This document shows, piece by piece, positions 47,781 to 59,217 of a stretch of 64,000 nt of DNA (within the stretch, counting starts at the first letter, position 1; the number at the start of each line of letters is the position of its first letter). Source of the DNA: Opisthorchis felineus (Eukaryota > Platyhelminthes > Trematoda > Opisthorchiida > Opisthorchiidae). Under the pieces are notes generated by a model. That model saw only the letters and a list, made by a program, of their open reading frames with translations, had not been told where the DNA came from and ran no database searches. The translations under genes were made by a program, and so were the position numbers. Where the stretch lies: NCBI GenBank assembly GCA_004794785.1, contig SJOL01002263.1, positions 730,520 through 794,519 of the forward strand. The letters run 5' to 3'.

Positions 47781-50700
47781 GTAAGTTGTCATCATCAGTC
47801 CTGTTCATCAGACGCAAAATTACTAGACAAGCCAGTTTGCCAAAAAACAGTATTGTCATCTTCCAAGCATTTGTTGTCTTTCAGGAAGTAACTACATTTC
47901 GTATGCAAACAGATATGGTAATTTTAAATAATGCTTTAAATAATACCTAACAGACTCATGTTGCACTGACGTGTGTCTAGTGAGGGCATTTGAAAAGAAG
48001 GAAAATTGAATAGTTTTGATTTTTTATTACATCTATGCAATTTCAACCCTTTATTTAAAAAAGAATCGTAACAAAAAAAATTTGCACGCTTATTTTGCAC
48101 TTCTTAGAGAACTATCCCAGATAACTGCAATGTAGCCCCGTGGGTGAAGTTCCATCTTGCATATCTCACTAAAACTCATCCACCGGCACTGCCAGATGTT
48201 GATGTTGATGTCGGCGTTTTACAGAATACTTTTCAAAAAGTGACGCATGCAGTTGCGTTTCCAAAATGCACTTATTTCGACCAATTTAGTGGGCAGTAAT
48301 CCCGCTAGCTATGCTCTTCGTTCAGTAGGGTGTCAGTCGCATTCCAGTCCATTAGCTGCGAAAAACTTTCTTTTACTTGCCCTACAAAAACATTTTCCAA
48401 AGAAACGCTTTTCCGATTTTTCGAAAGGCGTGTGCTAAAATCGTCTCTGAAATTGATTGTTTGGATTAGCACTTGCAGTTTTGCCGAACAGTTTGGCTAC
48501 CTTAGAGATGTCAAGTTCTACTTCAGTTTTTTCCATAGTCAGAAGGCTTGCAAATTCCTGCATATATGAGCTTTGAAGAAGATATCGTCGACAGAAACAA
48601 AATATGGTTGATCCTAACGTAGCATAAGATTCCAACTTTTACCATGATTTGGAATCATTAGGTGGATATTATAGGACCCGTCGACTGTTTCATTGGTTAA
48701 GAGTTTTCACTATTTACTGCACCGCCACGTGGCAACCAACTAAACGAATGGGAACAGAAGTGATTTTCTTACATAATGATTTCGTTGGGAATAACTACTG
48801 TTTGTTCTAAAGCGGAAATATCTTCTGACGAACTTCCCTACGTGAGCTTAAACATAAAAGAAAGCATGGTCTTAAGAGAGGAGAAAAATTCTTTGACCAG
48901 TGAGCTGGTCTGACTGTGTGAGTCAGTGCTCCCAAGAGATGATTATAAGTAGAGCGTAGCCCTTCAGATTCCGTAGAGAGCAGTTACAGTGTATTTGCTA
49001 GCTTATAATTGGACTGAATGGAAACTGGTTTCCCGAGAGAGCTAGATAATCTATATATTGCTGGTCAACGGAGGAGCCTCACACACTCATTGGTGCATTG
49101 CATTGTGTGCACCATGGCAACTTACTTCTGTTGGGAGTTGCTCTCTCTGAAGAGATAGCTGCTGACTAATGCTGACAACAATCGCGCACGCATACATGAA
49201 TCTCGCAGCATATTGTGGCGGTGAAGCTGTCTTATAAAATCTCAAGTGAACAGAATGGTTAGTACATTTCTTTTTCCAGTAGTAGTATAGTTTGTTGTCA
49301 TAGTTCAGTTACCTTGCTCACCCATGAATTCTCACGCAGCAGAATTCAAAGAACATGCGTTGTAAACCTTCTTCCCAGTCAAGTGATTGCTACGGTTCGG
49401 AAGAACTGAAACCTGTTTCTCCACTATTCAGGGAGTACTCTGGGCTAGCATATTAAAGAGCGAGAAGCAAAGAACCGGCTGCTTAAGCAGCAGCCGTGAT
49501 ACTAGAGGCGTGCCTAACATATCCAATAACAGGCTGCTTGTATTGCAAAAATGGAAGCTGAGAGTTTGTTGGACGAGAAAGAGCTTTAAAGAAAGAGTGT
49601 TGTGTCAGCCAAGCAACAACGAGCCTTGATCACACGCAACAATATTCGGGATTATTTTGTTGCATGCAACACGAACCATTGGCCTCAGTGCCAGTTGAGC
49701 CGTGGCTGTCAAGACCGAAGCCTGTGAGTATTGATATAGTTATGGTGACGGATTGATGCTTGGAACAATAGGGCACGGCTGGATAACAGATACCAGGTCT
49801 AACTGACTGTGGACCACTCGGACAGTGTTTTCTGTTTGAATGACTTCAGCGGTGGGGTTCTGTCTGTTAATCTGATCCATTGTGTTGTACACGCACACGG
49901 CAAGTGAGATCGGTGCGACTCTCGAATGTTTTGATTGCATACTGTTCAAATTATGTTACCGTACAGTAATAAAAACATCATAAAAGCCCGAGAAACGGAT
50001 GATTGTGACTGCTCCAGATGCCTTTCTGAGGGTGACCAAATGCCACTGCCTTTTGAATTCGTCAGTTCGCTTTACTGTCGAGTGTGAGACATGTCAGACT
50101 GTCAGTCAGTTATATTCCCAAAGTTTTATTGACTAAAAAGTACGACCATTGTTATTATCAGTCGTAAAAATTTGCCTGATATGCTTGCTAATTTTTTCAC
50201 TCACCAAAACAACAAGCTGCATCACGCATCTGAAAGACACAAATGTAAAATGATGGGAACAAGTCAATTCACCTAGTCTAGCAGAACATTCGTCTGCTTG
50301 TGCAGTTTCGCATGACAGCTGACTCAGACTTCATCCCGAGGCAGTTGTTTCTATTAGAGAAGTCAACAGACCAGCACCATAAGCCGAGACTATTCGACAG
50401 CTTATCAACTGTAGGCATTATTAGGTGACGACTACCAGTGACTGCGCTTACCCACCGAGGTACTTTTCAACAACGCACCCTTTAGTCGGCCTTGTACTGA
50501 CACATCGGTGAGTGACACTTCAGTGCCATATTCGCTGATTCTCAAGTCTAATTTGTGAGTAACTGCATCTTCGAATACACGTCAAATCTAGTAAGTTCTA
50601 CTGGACATCATTGCTACTAAATGGCCGTAAATTATTTTAAACGGAGACTAACAATATAGGTTGGGGCGTTCGTACGTAATCTATCCCGGGACTGCAGCAT

Positions 50701-51243
50701 ACAAATTCCTGCCCATGTGGGCTTAGCACCACAAGTCATATCATTACGCGTACCTCTGGGCGTGATTTATGCATGGAGCGACATGTATAATTGGATTATC
50801 CCAAGAGTTTTACTCAGGTAACTGAAGGCATCTGTCAGAATTTTGTTAAGAGATCTTGAACAATCGCTAAGACTTTCACGCGGACATATATATCCTTAGG
50901 ATTCCCAAAATTCCAAAGCCAAAGGCTGCAGCACAGTCCGGCTCAACTGGATATTTTGGAATTTGCTGGAAGCGCTGATGGACCAAAACAACTTTCAAGT
51001 GAATCTTGAATACCGATATGTGTTTCGCTTTTTCCAAGCATGAATGGGACCAAGCTGTAACAGCCAATCATATTTCACTGGGTTTATTGTATTCCCATTG
51101 GATAGCTCTTTGGGAAATATCTCCGAGCTGAGACACATGGTCTTGTCATAGTTTTCCGCTTCTGCTAAATGTATTTCTGTGTTCAACCGGACGGAAACAT
51201 TTCTTGGATCTGAAAGGAACGTGTTTGTCTGTGAGCTAGTGTT

Positions 51244-52542
51244 ATGATTGATGAAGATTGTCGGTTAAATACTACCAGTAAACACGTGGCGGAAAGCTTT
51301 CGTCTATATGTTTTCTCCTGGTACTGGATTACTGCCAACTTGGTGGCAGCTGCATGTAGTATACTGTGCTTACTCGTTCTCGTGCGACATCCACGTGTCT
51401 TTGCTGCGTCCACACGAACATGGTTCATTGCACTAATTGTAAGTGACGTATTCATCCTGATGATCAGCGCCAATGATATGTACGCTGAACTCATGTTTCC
51501 AAAAGCATATCATCTAATGCTGTGCCGTGTGTTCGGCAGATTCACTGCCCAGATACGTATCGGGACAATCACTTGCTTACTATGGATTTCGAATTTTTTA
51601 CAGACTGGACTGTCAGTTGAACGGCTAGCCTCCATCTTATCGCCACTCAGGACACGAGCTTTGTCAACCGGCAGGTTAACCCGGTTCGTAATATTGGGGC
51701 TGGTTCTTTTCTGCTGTGTAACTGCCATCGTCTTAAGTGTAGTTACTCTAAAACCAGATGAGGTGATTCACAACTACAACAACCTGACAAGCAGAAATGA
51801 AGTTATATGTCAAATGAATCGGCGACATCTTTTGGACGAACAAGGTAATATAAAATTGGATGCGATAAAAATATCCTACTGCGTCGATTTAATTATCATG
51901 CGCGCTATACCCTTTTCGATGATGCTTATATCATCCACCCTGATAGCATTGCTGATTCGTCGACAGCGTAAGCAGCGAACAAAGTTGATGTGTTCCACCG
52001 GTGCTGCGTACTCTTCCAACACACAAAATCGGGAAAGCCGCGCATCACTCCTTCTACTTACGATGAACCTAACCACCTTACTCACCAACCCCTTATTCCT
52101 GTTGTTTGAACTACTAGACGGTGAAGGAAGTGAAGGCCAAAGAGTGGCAAAACTTACCGGGGATCCCTGTATTTCGTGCATTCTAAGACAATTTTTTAAC
52201 TGTTTGTTATATGTAAATAACCAAACCAATTGGGTCTTCTACCTCACTTTTGGGGCTCGATTTCGTCTTCACATCCGAAATTTGCTCCGTTGCAAGGATA
52301 CATCCAGTACTCGGAGCGGACATTCGAGATCCCGCTCAAAAGTTGTCGACAGATTTGCGCATGTGGTGTCCGGAACTAACGCAGAAGGGTCTAACAGTAC
52401 TTTTCGTTCGAGTAATCGTTCAGAGCCAAAGACCACGAAGATGCTATTGAAGAGAGCCCCAACTGTCTCGAGAGACGACCGACGACGGAAAGAATTTGTA
52501 CAGCCCTCTGGACCGCTTGATGAGGAACATAGTGGAATTTGA
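51244..52542 (+). CDS. Rhodopsin-like GPCR, FMRFamide/peptide-receptor type, intronless
   Basis: A 432-residue seven-transmembrane receptor, presumably a plasma-membrane neuropeptide receptor signalling through G proteins. The ATG at 51244 is the first after an in-frame TGA 12 bases upstream, and the frame is uninterrupted. Seen: N9 and N180 sequons; TM1 about 21-47 (N32); TM2 58-79 (SD, D68); Cys94 at the top of TM3 and Cys189 in extracellular loop 2, likely disulphide-bonded; TM4 147-170; TM5 211-238; TM6 266-291; TM7 315-335; then helix-8-like FGARFRLH and a long Ser/Arg-rich tail. The DRY box is E126-R127-L128, TM6 lacks CWxP (it has TNP), and NPxxY reads N329-W-V-F-Y333. These departures are common in divergent lophotrochozoan FMRFamide-like receptors; the ligand is unknown. 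It lies antisense to the LLTP gene, within its unresolved 15 kb interval. Confidence 0.92.
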   Translation: MIDEDCRLNTTSKHVAESFRLYVFSWYWITANLVAAACSILCLLVLVRHPRVFAASTRTWFIALIVSDVFILMISANDMYAELMFPKAYHLMLCRVFGRFTAQIRIGTITCLLWISNFLQTGLSVERLASILSPLRTRALSTGRLTRFVILGLVLFCCVTAIVLSVVTLKPDEVIHNYNNLTSRNEVICQMNRRHLLDEQGNIKLDAIKISYCVDLIIMRAIPFSMMLISSTLIALLIRRQRKQRTKLMCSTGAAYSSNTQNRESRASLLLLTMNLTTLLTNPLFLLFELLDGEGSEGQRVAKLTGDPCISCILRQFFNCLLYVNNQTNWVFYLTFGARFRLHIRNLLRCKDTSSTRSGHSRSRSKVVDRFAHVVSGTNAEGSNSTFRSSNRSEPKTTKMLLKRAPTVSRDDRRRKEFVQPSGPLDEEHSGI

Positions 52543-52815
52543 GACGCGTTCTTTAATGAGCGTTTGAAAGATTCCAAACATATTGTGAACAGCTGCGGAA
52601 TGTAAAACCAGTGATTTTGCTTCGTCCACCAAAATCTAGGTGAACCGGAAACATGATTGTTAGCATTTGTGTCGAGCTGAAATGAACCTTATTCTGATGA
52701 GATCCGTAAGCTCATGAGTGAACATTCTAACCCCTCATTCGTCCAGAATTTTACTATTTCTGTTGTCCTCAACTCTATTCAATCAGACGTATTTATGTTC
52801 CAAAGTTATGCGAGT

Positions 52816-52879
52816 AATAAAGTGCTTGCTTTTCGTATTCGTGTGCTAGAGGCAACTATGGAAACTGAATGGCAATAAA
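52816..52879 (+). terminator. Candidate polyadenylation signals of the GPCR
   Basis: Two AATAAA hexamers (52816-52821 and 52874-52879) lie 275-340 bases after the GPCR stop on the same strand, a sensible 3' UTR length. A chance match cannot be excluded. Confidence 0.4.
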
Positions 52880-54924
52880 ACAAATCTGAAAATTCTGAAA
52901 ATTCTAACTGCGTAGGATCACGAAAGGCGTTGTTCGAATAAGATTATCGCAAGACTCCAAGGAACAGTAATCAGCCCGCAAGAGAAAAACGGCAGGGAAA
53001 ATACAGGGCCGCTTGGGCAACTTTCGCTTACGGAACTTAATAAAATTCCACTCGAGTCAGATGAGCAGCCTGGGCCACAGTTATTTAAAAATGTAAATCC
53101 ATATATTTTACACTATAATGTGAGCACAATATTACCTTAAAAAGTGGCGGGAATTTTACGCGCTAGGGCAATTTATAGGGTGATATTTGTTTGCATGTTT
53201 GGACTTGTGAGCATACAGATCACTGTTCGAAACCGCTCGGAATAAGGAATGCATAATCAGGGGACAGTCCAATTTTGAACGGAGGCAATCTTCCAGGTCA
53301 GTCCGACTGATCGGTTTCCAGATCATCAAAATTGGTAAGACTGTTGTTGCTGGACGCAGCCGACTTGGTCGCTACCAGACAACTTAGTACATTGAACCCA
53401 ACCAGCCTGGTTGGTCTTGACTTCGATCGACCAGTAAACAACAAACTTCATTATCGCACGACTATTATTCACTCTTTCAACCGCATAAGCGCGAAATCCG
53501 CATTTCTGCGTTCTGTAGCCATCCGTGTTCGTTAGTTACTTTGCGAATGTAATGGACCATTGAAACTTGGCAAAGGCACATGTGTTCGCTCGAATCTCTT
53601 CCTAGTGCAAACAGAAATATATGCAACAATGGATACAGTGAACTAAAAACCAATAGCTTCTTCCATAGTTGTTTCTAAATAGAAAGTATTTTCTAATATT
53701 GCACAGGAGGTGACTTAAATAAAAACATTCAAGTAACCATAGATACAAGTCAATAATACTAATGTAAAGCGACATTAGCCCAAACAACTTCACACCCAGT
53801 TGTAAGGATTAACTTTATATCACACATGGTTTGAGAGCACTGTTCCGTCCTACTCACGATAGGACAGAACTGAATGAATTTGGACAACCATCCATTGCAC
53901 AGTTCAAACATTCTAAGTTATTGCAGGTAATAGGGTCACATGTACCACCAGCTGAGTGTTTGGCTACGGCTTGTCTTTTGGACACAAATGTTGGCCTGGA
54001 ATTCTTCAATGCCGATAATTCTGCGGCGGCCTGTACCCCTTGCATTGTTGCTTTTCTGAATCTTAATGGTACATGTAACACGTAACATTTTTCGCATGAT
54101 CCCGTGTGGTTGGTATATGACCAAAATATAACTAGCTATAATGCACCAGTATCAGCGCTGGGCACTAGTCGGAAGCTGTTTAGACATACAAAAGAATGGG
54201 CAGCAGCCTCGTTCGGCCGAAGTTAGTGAAATGATATGTTGTCAACGGCTCCCTGTGTAATAACTAAGCAAAAAAAAAGGAAATTTTAATCACCAACAGT
54301 AAAGCGCATTCAGGCATTTAGAAGAGTTCAAAAACGTCCCTGAGACAATCGAGTAGGCACAAACCTGTCTGTTTATCATGTTGTCGTTTTGTCTCCTACG
54401 CCAGCTAACAAGAGCACTGTACCTTCATCCTGTTTAGTCCCCCAACCGATTTTATTTGCATTCCCCGCTAAGGATTACGCACATTTAGTTGTCAGATTGG
54501 ATTTTAGGCACTTAAGATTTCAGAGAGAAAAAGATATAAAGCGGAAATCATCTTGATCCAGAATCGGCGGAGCTAATTTCGTCATGTAAAAAGCACGACA
54601 GCGGATCGCATTCCTACAGCTACAAATGGTAGGCTTGGTCGGCGAAAGTAGGATATAAAATCTCATATCAATCTGCTTTGAAAAAAATAATCGTGATTGT
54701 CATTCATGAAAATACGTAGAACTGGGTAGAAGAAACCGCTCGCAGAAATGGAGCAGTTTGCGACTCACCCACCAGCTACCCGCGAATAACGTGCCACTAC
54801 AAGTAATCCTGTGAATTAGCTTAATCTGAGGCTTCATCTGAAAAGGGAAAATCAGGCTTGCAAGAGGTTAACAACAACTCTGACTTGCTGCATCTGTTCC
54901 ACGTGTTTATCTACTGCAAACGAA

Positions 54925-55085
54925 ATGGTTCCTCGAATATCGTACCAAATGAAACATGAGGTGGCCTGGTGCAGCACATCCAGTTGCTTAAAACATCCTA
55001 GACTGGAGATTCAGCTGGGTTCCAGGTGAGTCTCCCGCAAAACCGAATTTGTTTGCGAATGAATGGCCATTCTAGCTCACAGAAG
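54925..55085 (-). repeat. Dispersed liver-fluke-type repeat, copy A (inverted)
   Basis: Read on the minus strand, this matches 58440-58610 on the plus strand closely. It shares GTTTTGCGGGAGACTCACCT, GGAACCCAGC and GTGCTGCACCAGGCC blocks in the same order. The match is clear by eye, with scattered substitutions. No protein function. Confidence 0.75.
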
Positions 55086-55946
55086 AAGAAAATAGAATGG
55101 TCAACGAGCAGCGCAGAGGCTGATTACCCCATCTACTAGTCAGTACCTGTCAGACCGAACGTTGTGATGCGGCATGACTGCATCTTATCCTGTGGGGTTA
55201 TTTGATTCATTCTTGATATCCACTAAGTTCGTGTTCCCTGAATGCAACTGACCCGCCATTTGACCTAGGCAAAGTTATTTACCATGCAAAAAAACAAGAA
55301 TTGAGGGATAAAATTAAATTTTTGATGCAAAGCGGATATAGATTTTGTTCCTACGCAGAACTACCCGTTGAGTGGTCGTCCGGCGGTCTTACGTTCCGAT
55401 GTGTAGCTACCCCATATGTAGCACGAAGCTGTGTTCAAATCAAATAAGCTTCTCGGTCGCATAACAACTGTCACGATTCCCGTGCTGTATATTTCCGATT
55501 TTGCTAACCGTACGCTTTCCCACTAATACTGGCCGAATTTAAGCCACCAGGTTTTACCCGGGAACTTATCTCAGCTGGACCGATAATCCGATTTATGTTC
55601 GCTTATCTAGTTATCATTAACCCAGCCTCTTTAGCCAGGCGACGGCATCCAATTAGGACCAACCAAACATTCCTTCGTCTTCGTCGCCTGGCTTCTATAT
55701 CGTCCATCTAGACCTTCCCGTTGTTACTCCCGCTTTCTGTGTACCATATTCGTCGTAGCCCTTCGAAAATTGTTAATTTTAAATGAGTCCCATCCGGAGT
55801 TAAAGTTTGCTGATGTTTCATAACCAAAATCATGCTTCTGCATACAGGAAACCGATGCGGGCCGACTGTCTATATGTTACTGACTTTCACTGATTATTAT
55901 TTGTATACACTTTTTCTATCCAAAGCTTCCCCGATTTTTTAATCGC

Positions 55947-56260
55947 GTGCACTCCAAGCGAATGTCAAAGGTGGATTCTGCTTCCGTGCGTGAATGTTTG
56001 AATATTCGGATATTTACAAATAAAGATGACGATAAAAAACTTGGGCAAGTAAAGCAAGTTCTTCATCCTCTTGGTATCACCGGAGGGGAATATCAGAACG
56101 ACTTGCGCCTCAGTATCCAAACCAGCAACAGCTAAGCAGTTAAGGTACGAGAGTACGAAACGTAATGTCGGACACTCTAATCCAACCCCAGGATTTCGAC
56201 TGCTCTTGTGTAGGCTTGAGCAACCCGACAATATCTCGCCCTCATGCTGTGTGCAGCTGG
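55947..56260 (+). repeat. Possible repeat with frames open on both strands
   Basis: Both strands are open over most of this segment (62-78 codons plus, 88 codons minus). The plus translation includes HSNPTPGFRLLLCRLEQPDN, a phrase I recall in variant form from many predicted opisthorchiid proteins, which suggests a dispersed repeat that is often mis-annotated as coding. This rests on memory; copy number could not be tested. I see no domain. Confidence 0.35.
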
Positions 56261-56862
56261 GTACCGAAAGAGTTTTACAGCTGACCAGTTATTTTTTTAT
56301 TTATTAACCTGTATTTGCACGAAGATGCGAGTAGTCATGGCTATTTACTTGTGGGAATAAACAACAAAAAGCGTCATAGGTTCCGAACGCTTTCGGGTGG
56401 TGTTTGTACCAACTTCTGTTCCCCTACGGTTGGCAGCTGTTTTTTCACTGTTTGTCAACTTGTTCTTTGTCTCTGTGACCCAGTTTCCGGGACAACATTT
56501 CGAAGCATTTCAACACATCACCCCATTCTTGTAAATGCCATCCACTTTTACCATGTCAGTTGTATTTTAAGTGTTCGACGCGCTAAATTCGTGTAGCAAA
56601 CTCTTGCCTTTGACAAATTGTGGACAGCAATGTTACACTGCTGTAGCATCAGGTATAAAGTGTTTTGTATTCACTCTGACATTCAGCCGGATTGTTTGAA
56701 TTCACTATAAGTATGGCTACTCAAATATATGACTTGAACTAATAGAAATTTGTTATCCCGAAGCAAAACAAACACTATTATCCGGAAATGTAAAAAAGCA
56801 AACGGTTTTAACGTGTGAAATTGTGGGACTCCGGGCTAAAAGTGGTGAGTTCGCACTACCAG

Positions 56863-57006
56863 AGTAACAAGCAACAGTATTCCACTCCATCCGATAGTGA
56901 GTTTATGATACATCATGATCATAGCGATCATGAATACTACGTCACAACTACTGCACAAGGTCCCCCTTTGTATCAAAAAAACCTCGTTTATTCTCAGAAG
57001 CCCTGA
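56863..57006 (+). CDS. Candidate terminal exon, tyrosine-rich cytoplasmic-tail-like
   Basis: After an AG at 56861-56862 (CACTACCAG) a phase-0 frame encodes 47 residues and a stop: SNKQQYSTPSDSEFMIHHDH, then SDHEYYVTTTAQGPPLYQKN and LVYSQKP. Its composition (many Tyr, Ser, His, Asp and a PPLY motif, which WW domains can bind) is that of an intracellular tail of a receptor or adhesion protein, not of random AT-rich DNA. The frame is also open upstream to 56815, so the exon start is uncertain. No upstream exon could be joined. Confidence 0.35.
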   Translation, partial: SNKQQYSTPSDSEFMIHHDHSDHEYYVTTTAQGPPLYQKNLVYSQKP

Positions 57007-58314
57007 CACGGCAAGTGATCCTTTTACATTTCAACCAGAGGAATATTGTTTGATTTCAGGCAAACGAACTTATACTCTCTTACCTCTCTGAAGTTGCTTT
57101 TATCGGAAAACAGACGTAGGATATAATTTTTACTGCAGGTAATCACTAAAAATCCATTGGATCTACGGTATTATCTATGCTTTGTGAACAACAGTACTTA
57201 AAGCACTTTAGCTTAAGTGTGGAAAATGTAGATGAAATGAAAGCAAGCAGGGACTGATGAGATTTGTGTTAACACTGCGTTAGCTACATTATGCCACTAA
57301 AGATCTTTAAACATCGGAGAAAAGTTTACCCATGTAGCGTAATATTGGGAGGTTTAAACATTTGGAGAAAAACTGTGTAAAGCCAACGAATGTACACTGT
57401 TTGCAGTTGCTCCAAATTTCCCCGAAGTTTCAAACTGTTTTCGGCAGAAACACAGTTTGCACTTAGACTCCTGCACAAATGAGTGTGTTCTCATCAAGAC
57501 TTATTTCCAGATTTGTGGCTTATGCACATTTTACTGCATGTCTGAGGGGACATTACTAACGATTTGCTCCCCGAGTTTCACGGTAGAACGGTATTTGCTT
57601 TAGCCTCTTAGAAGGACAAATGCAGATATGAAGCCAAGCCTCTAACATTAAACCGTTCTGATGAATTCACTTGCATCATGCGTCATCAGGTTTACTCGCA
57701 ATTTTGTAGTATTTGGTTTTCCATTCGACTCTGAGGTAAGCTATGATAAGTTGCTTTACTGTTTTCGTTCTCTGTAAGATTTCATCTAAAATTTTAAAGA
57801 AACAGAGTCCAAACTGCTGACCAAACTTTTCTGCCCTGTATTGGGACAAGGAAAGAACCGCACAAAAGAAAACACATGGAGTTTGCTGAAACTACCCCTA
57901 AGGTGATGGTAGAAACTTGTTACTCTTCAATGCATGTCGGATCCAACTGAAAAGACAATTCAACATTCTGGGATATTTTTGCTTTAGCCACTTTCATACT
58001 TGCACCTGCCAACTAAAGAATCATTACCTTTATTGACACTTGCATTCAGGTTTAAACGAATCATTCTGATCTTCCTACAAACACGTCTAAGCCGACATCA
58101 GTTCACCTGAAAAATTAGGGCGCAACTCGCAAAATTTACACTACAATTCCTAATAAAACCCATAATTAATTTTCCAACAACCTACGCTAGTTAGTCTTTG
58201 TATGGACATGTAAGTGATAGTGACCAGTCGGGAAAGCATTTCTTCGCTCCATTCACAGTATGACTAGATGAAACCTACGTGGAATAAGCTCATTAGGCAA
58301 TAATAATCGAGAGT
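57007..58314. other. Non-coding, nothing recognised
   Basis: No frame or repeat of note on either strand apart from the weak minus-strand exon candidate at 58027-58083 mentioned for the unresolved LLTP interval. Confidence 0.5.
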
Positions 58315-58334
58315 GTGATAAACAGAATAAAATC

Positions 58335-58610
58335 TAAAAATTCTTCGACAGCCCACGACCGGTTTCGCCCTTTTTGGGGCTCATCAGGCAGGCGCAGTCC
58401 CCGAGTTTTCGTCAACCTTATGTTCTACTTGAACCCAAATTGGACTGTTTTCAAGAAATACACTCATTTGCAAATCAATTTGGTTTTGCGAGAGACTCAC
58501 CTGGAACCCAGCCGAATCTCTCGTTTGTGATGTTTCCATGCAACTGAATGTGCTGCACCAGGCCGCCTCATGTTCCAGTTGCTACGATATTTGAGATATC
58601 GCAATGCATG
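58335..58610 (+). repeat. Dispersed liver-fluke-type repeat, copy B
   Basis: The most complete copy. Its plus frame (58315-58530) reads [20 protein letters not shown], a phrase I associate from memory with many predicted Clonorchis/Opisthorchis proteins. Recurrence in this window at 54925-55085 (inverted) and 59100-59217 (5' part only) shows directly that it is a repeat and not a unique gene. It carries an internal stretch that is also one arm of the inverted repeat described separately. Confidence 0.8.
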
Positions 58611-58714
58611 TAATTTTACGCAACGTACTACTCATAAGGTTGCTGAAAATTCTTCGACAGTCCAGGTAAGTCTCTCGCAAAACCAAATTGATTTGCAAAT
58701 GAGTGTATTTCTTG
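58452..58714. repeat. Inverted repeat, 53 bp arms, 157 bp spacer
   Basis: Arms 58452-58504 and 58662-58714 are reverse complements at 52 of 53 positions (the one difference is C/T in ACTCACC versus ACTTACC). The RNA would form a long hairpin. It arises because a second, inverted partial copy of the repeat abuts copy B; the near-identity implies a recent event. Confidence 0.9.
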
Positions 58715-59099
58715 AGAATAAATGCTGTTTTAAACAAAAGCTTCTGATGCTTCACTAGAAGTCAATCTTCAGTGTTGTACAGTAACTGGCACAATGAAGA
58801 ACAGAGTAACAGCAAAATTAACACTTCGTTTCCTGCTGAAAAGCTAGGCATTAATTAATCCTCAAAAGTAGGATTTGATGTGCCATCGTCTGTATTTTTG
58901 GAAACAAGAAACAACGTACCGTGGCTGTGGCTTTCTTATTAATTGTCAGTGATCATTTTTTTCTTGCTACATTAGAATGCGGTCTAGTGTTGGCTTGGCG
59001 GCGGAGCAACCAATGTCCATGTATTTTAAAACAGCTGTTGGTTGGACAAAACACGACTGAGGAACGACGAAGTGAATAGGGTTGAGATATTTTCATAAA

Positions 59100-59217
59100 G
59101 GAAACTACTCCCGAGGTTGCTGAAAACTCTTTGATAGCTAGCGACCGGTTTCAAACTTCATGGGGCTCATCATTTAGGCGCAGTTTGCGTCAGTTTTACT
59201 TTCTGCATGAACCCAAG
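59100..59217 (+). repeat. Dispersed liver-fluke-type repeat, copy C (partial)
   Basis: Shares with copy B the ordered blocks CGACCGGTTTC, GGGGCTCATCA, AGGCGCAGT and TGAACCCAA, then diverges. It is older or truncated relative to copy B. Confidence 0.7.

Noticed and set aside
51510..52632. Several minus-strand frames of 62-117 codons
   Set aside because: They are antisense shadows of the GPCR coding sequence.
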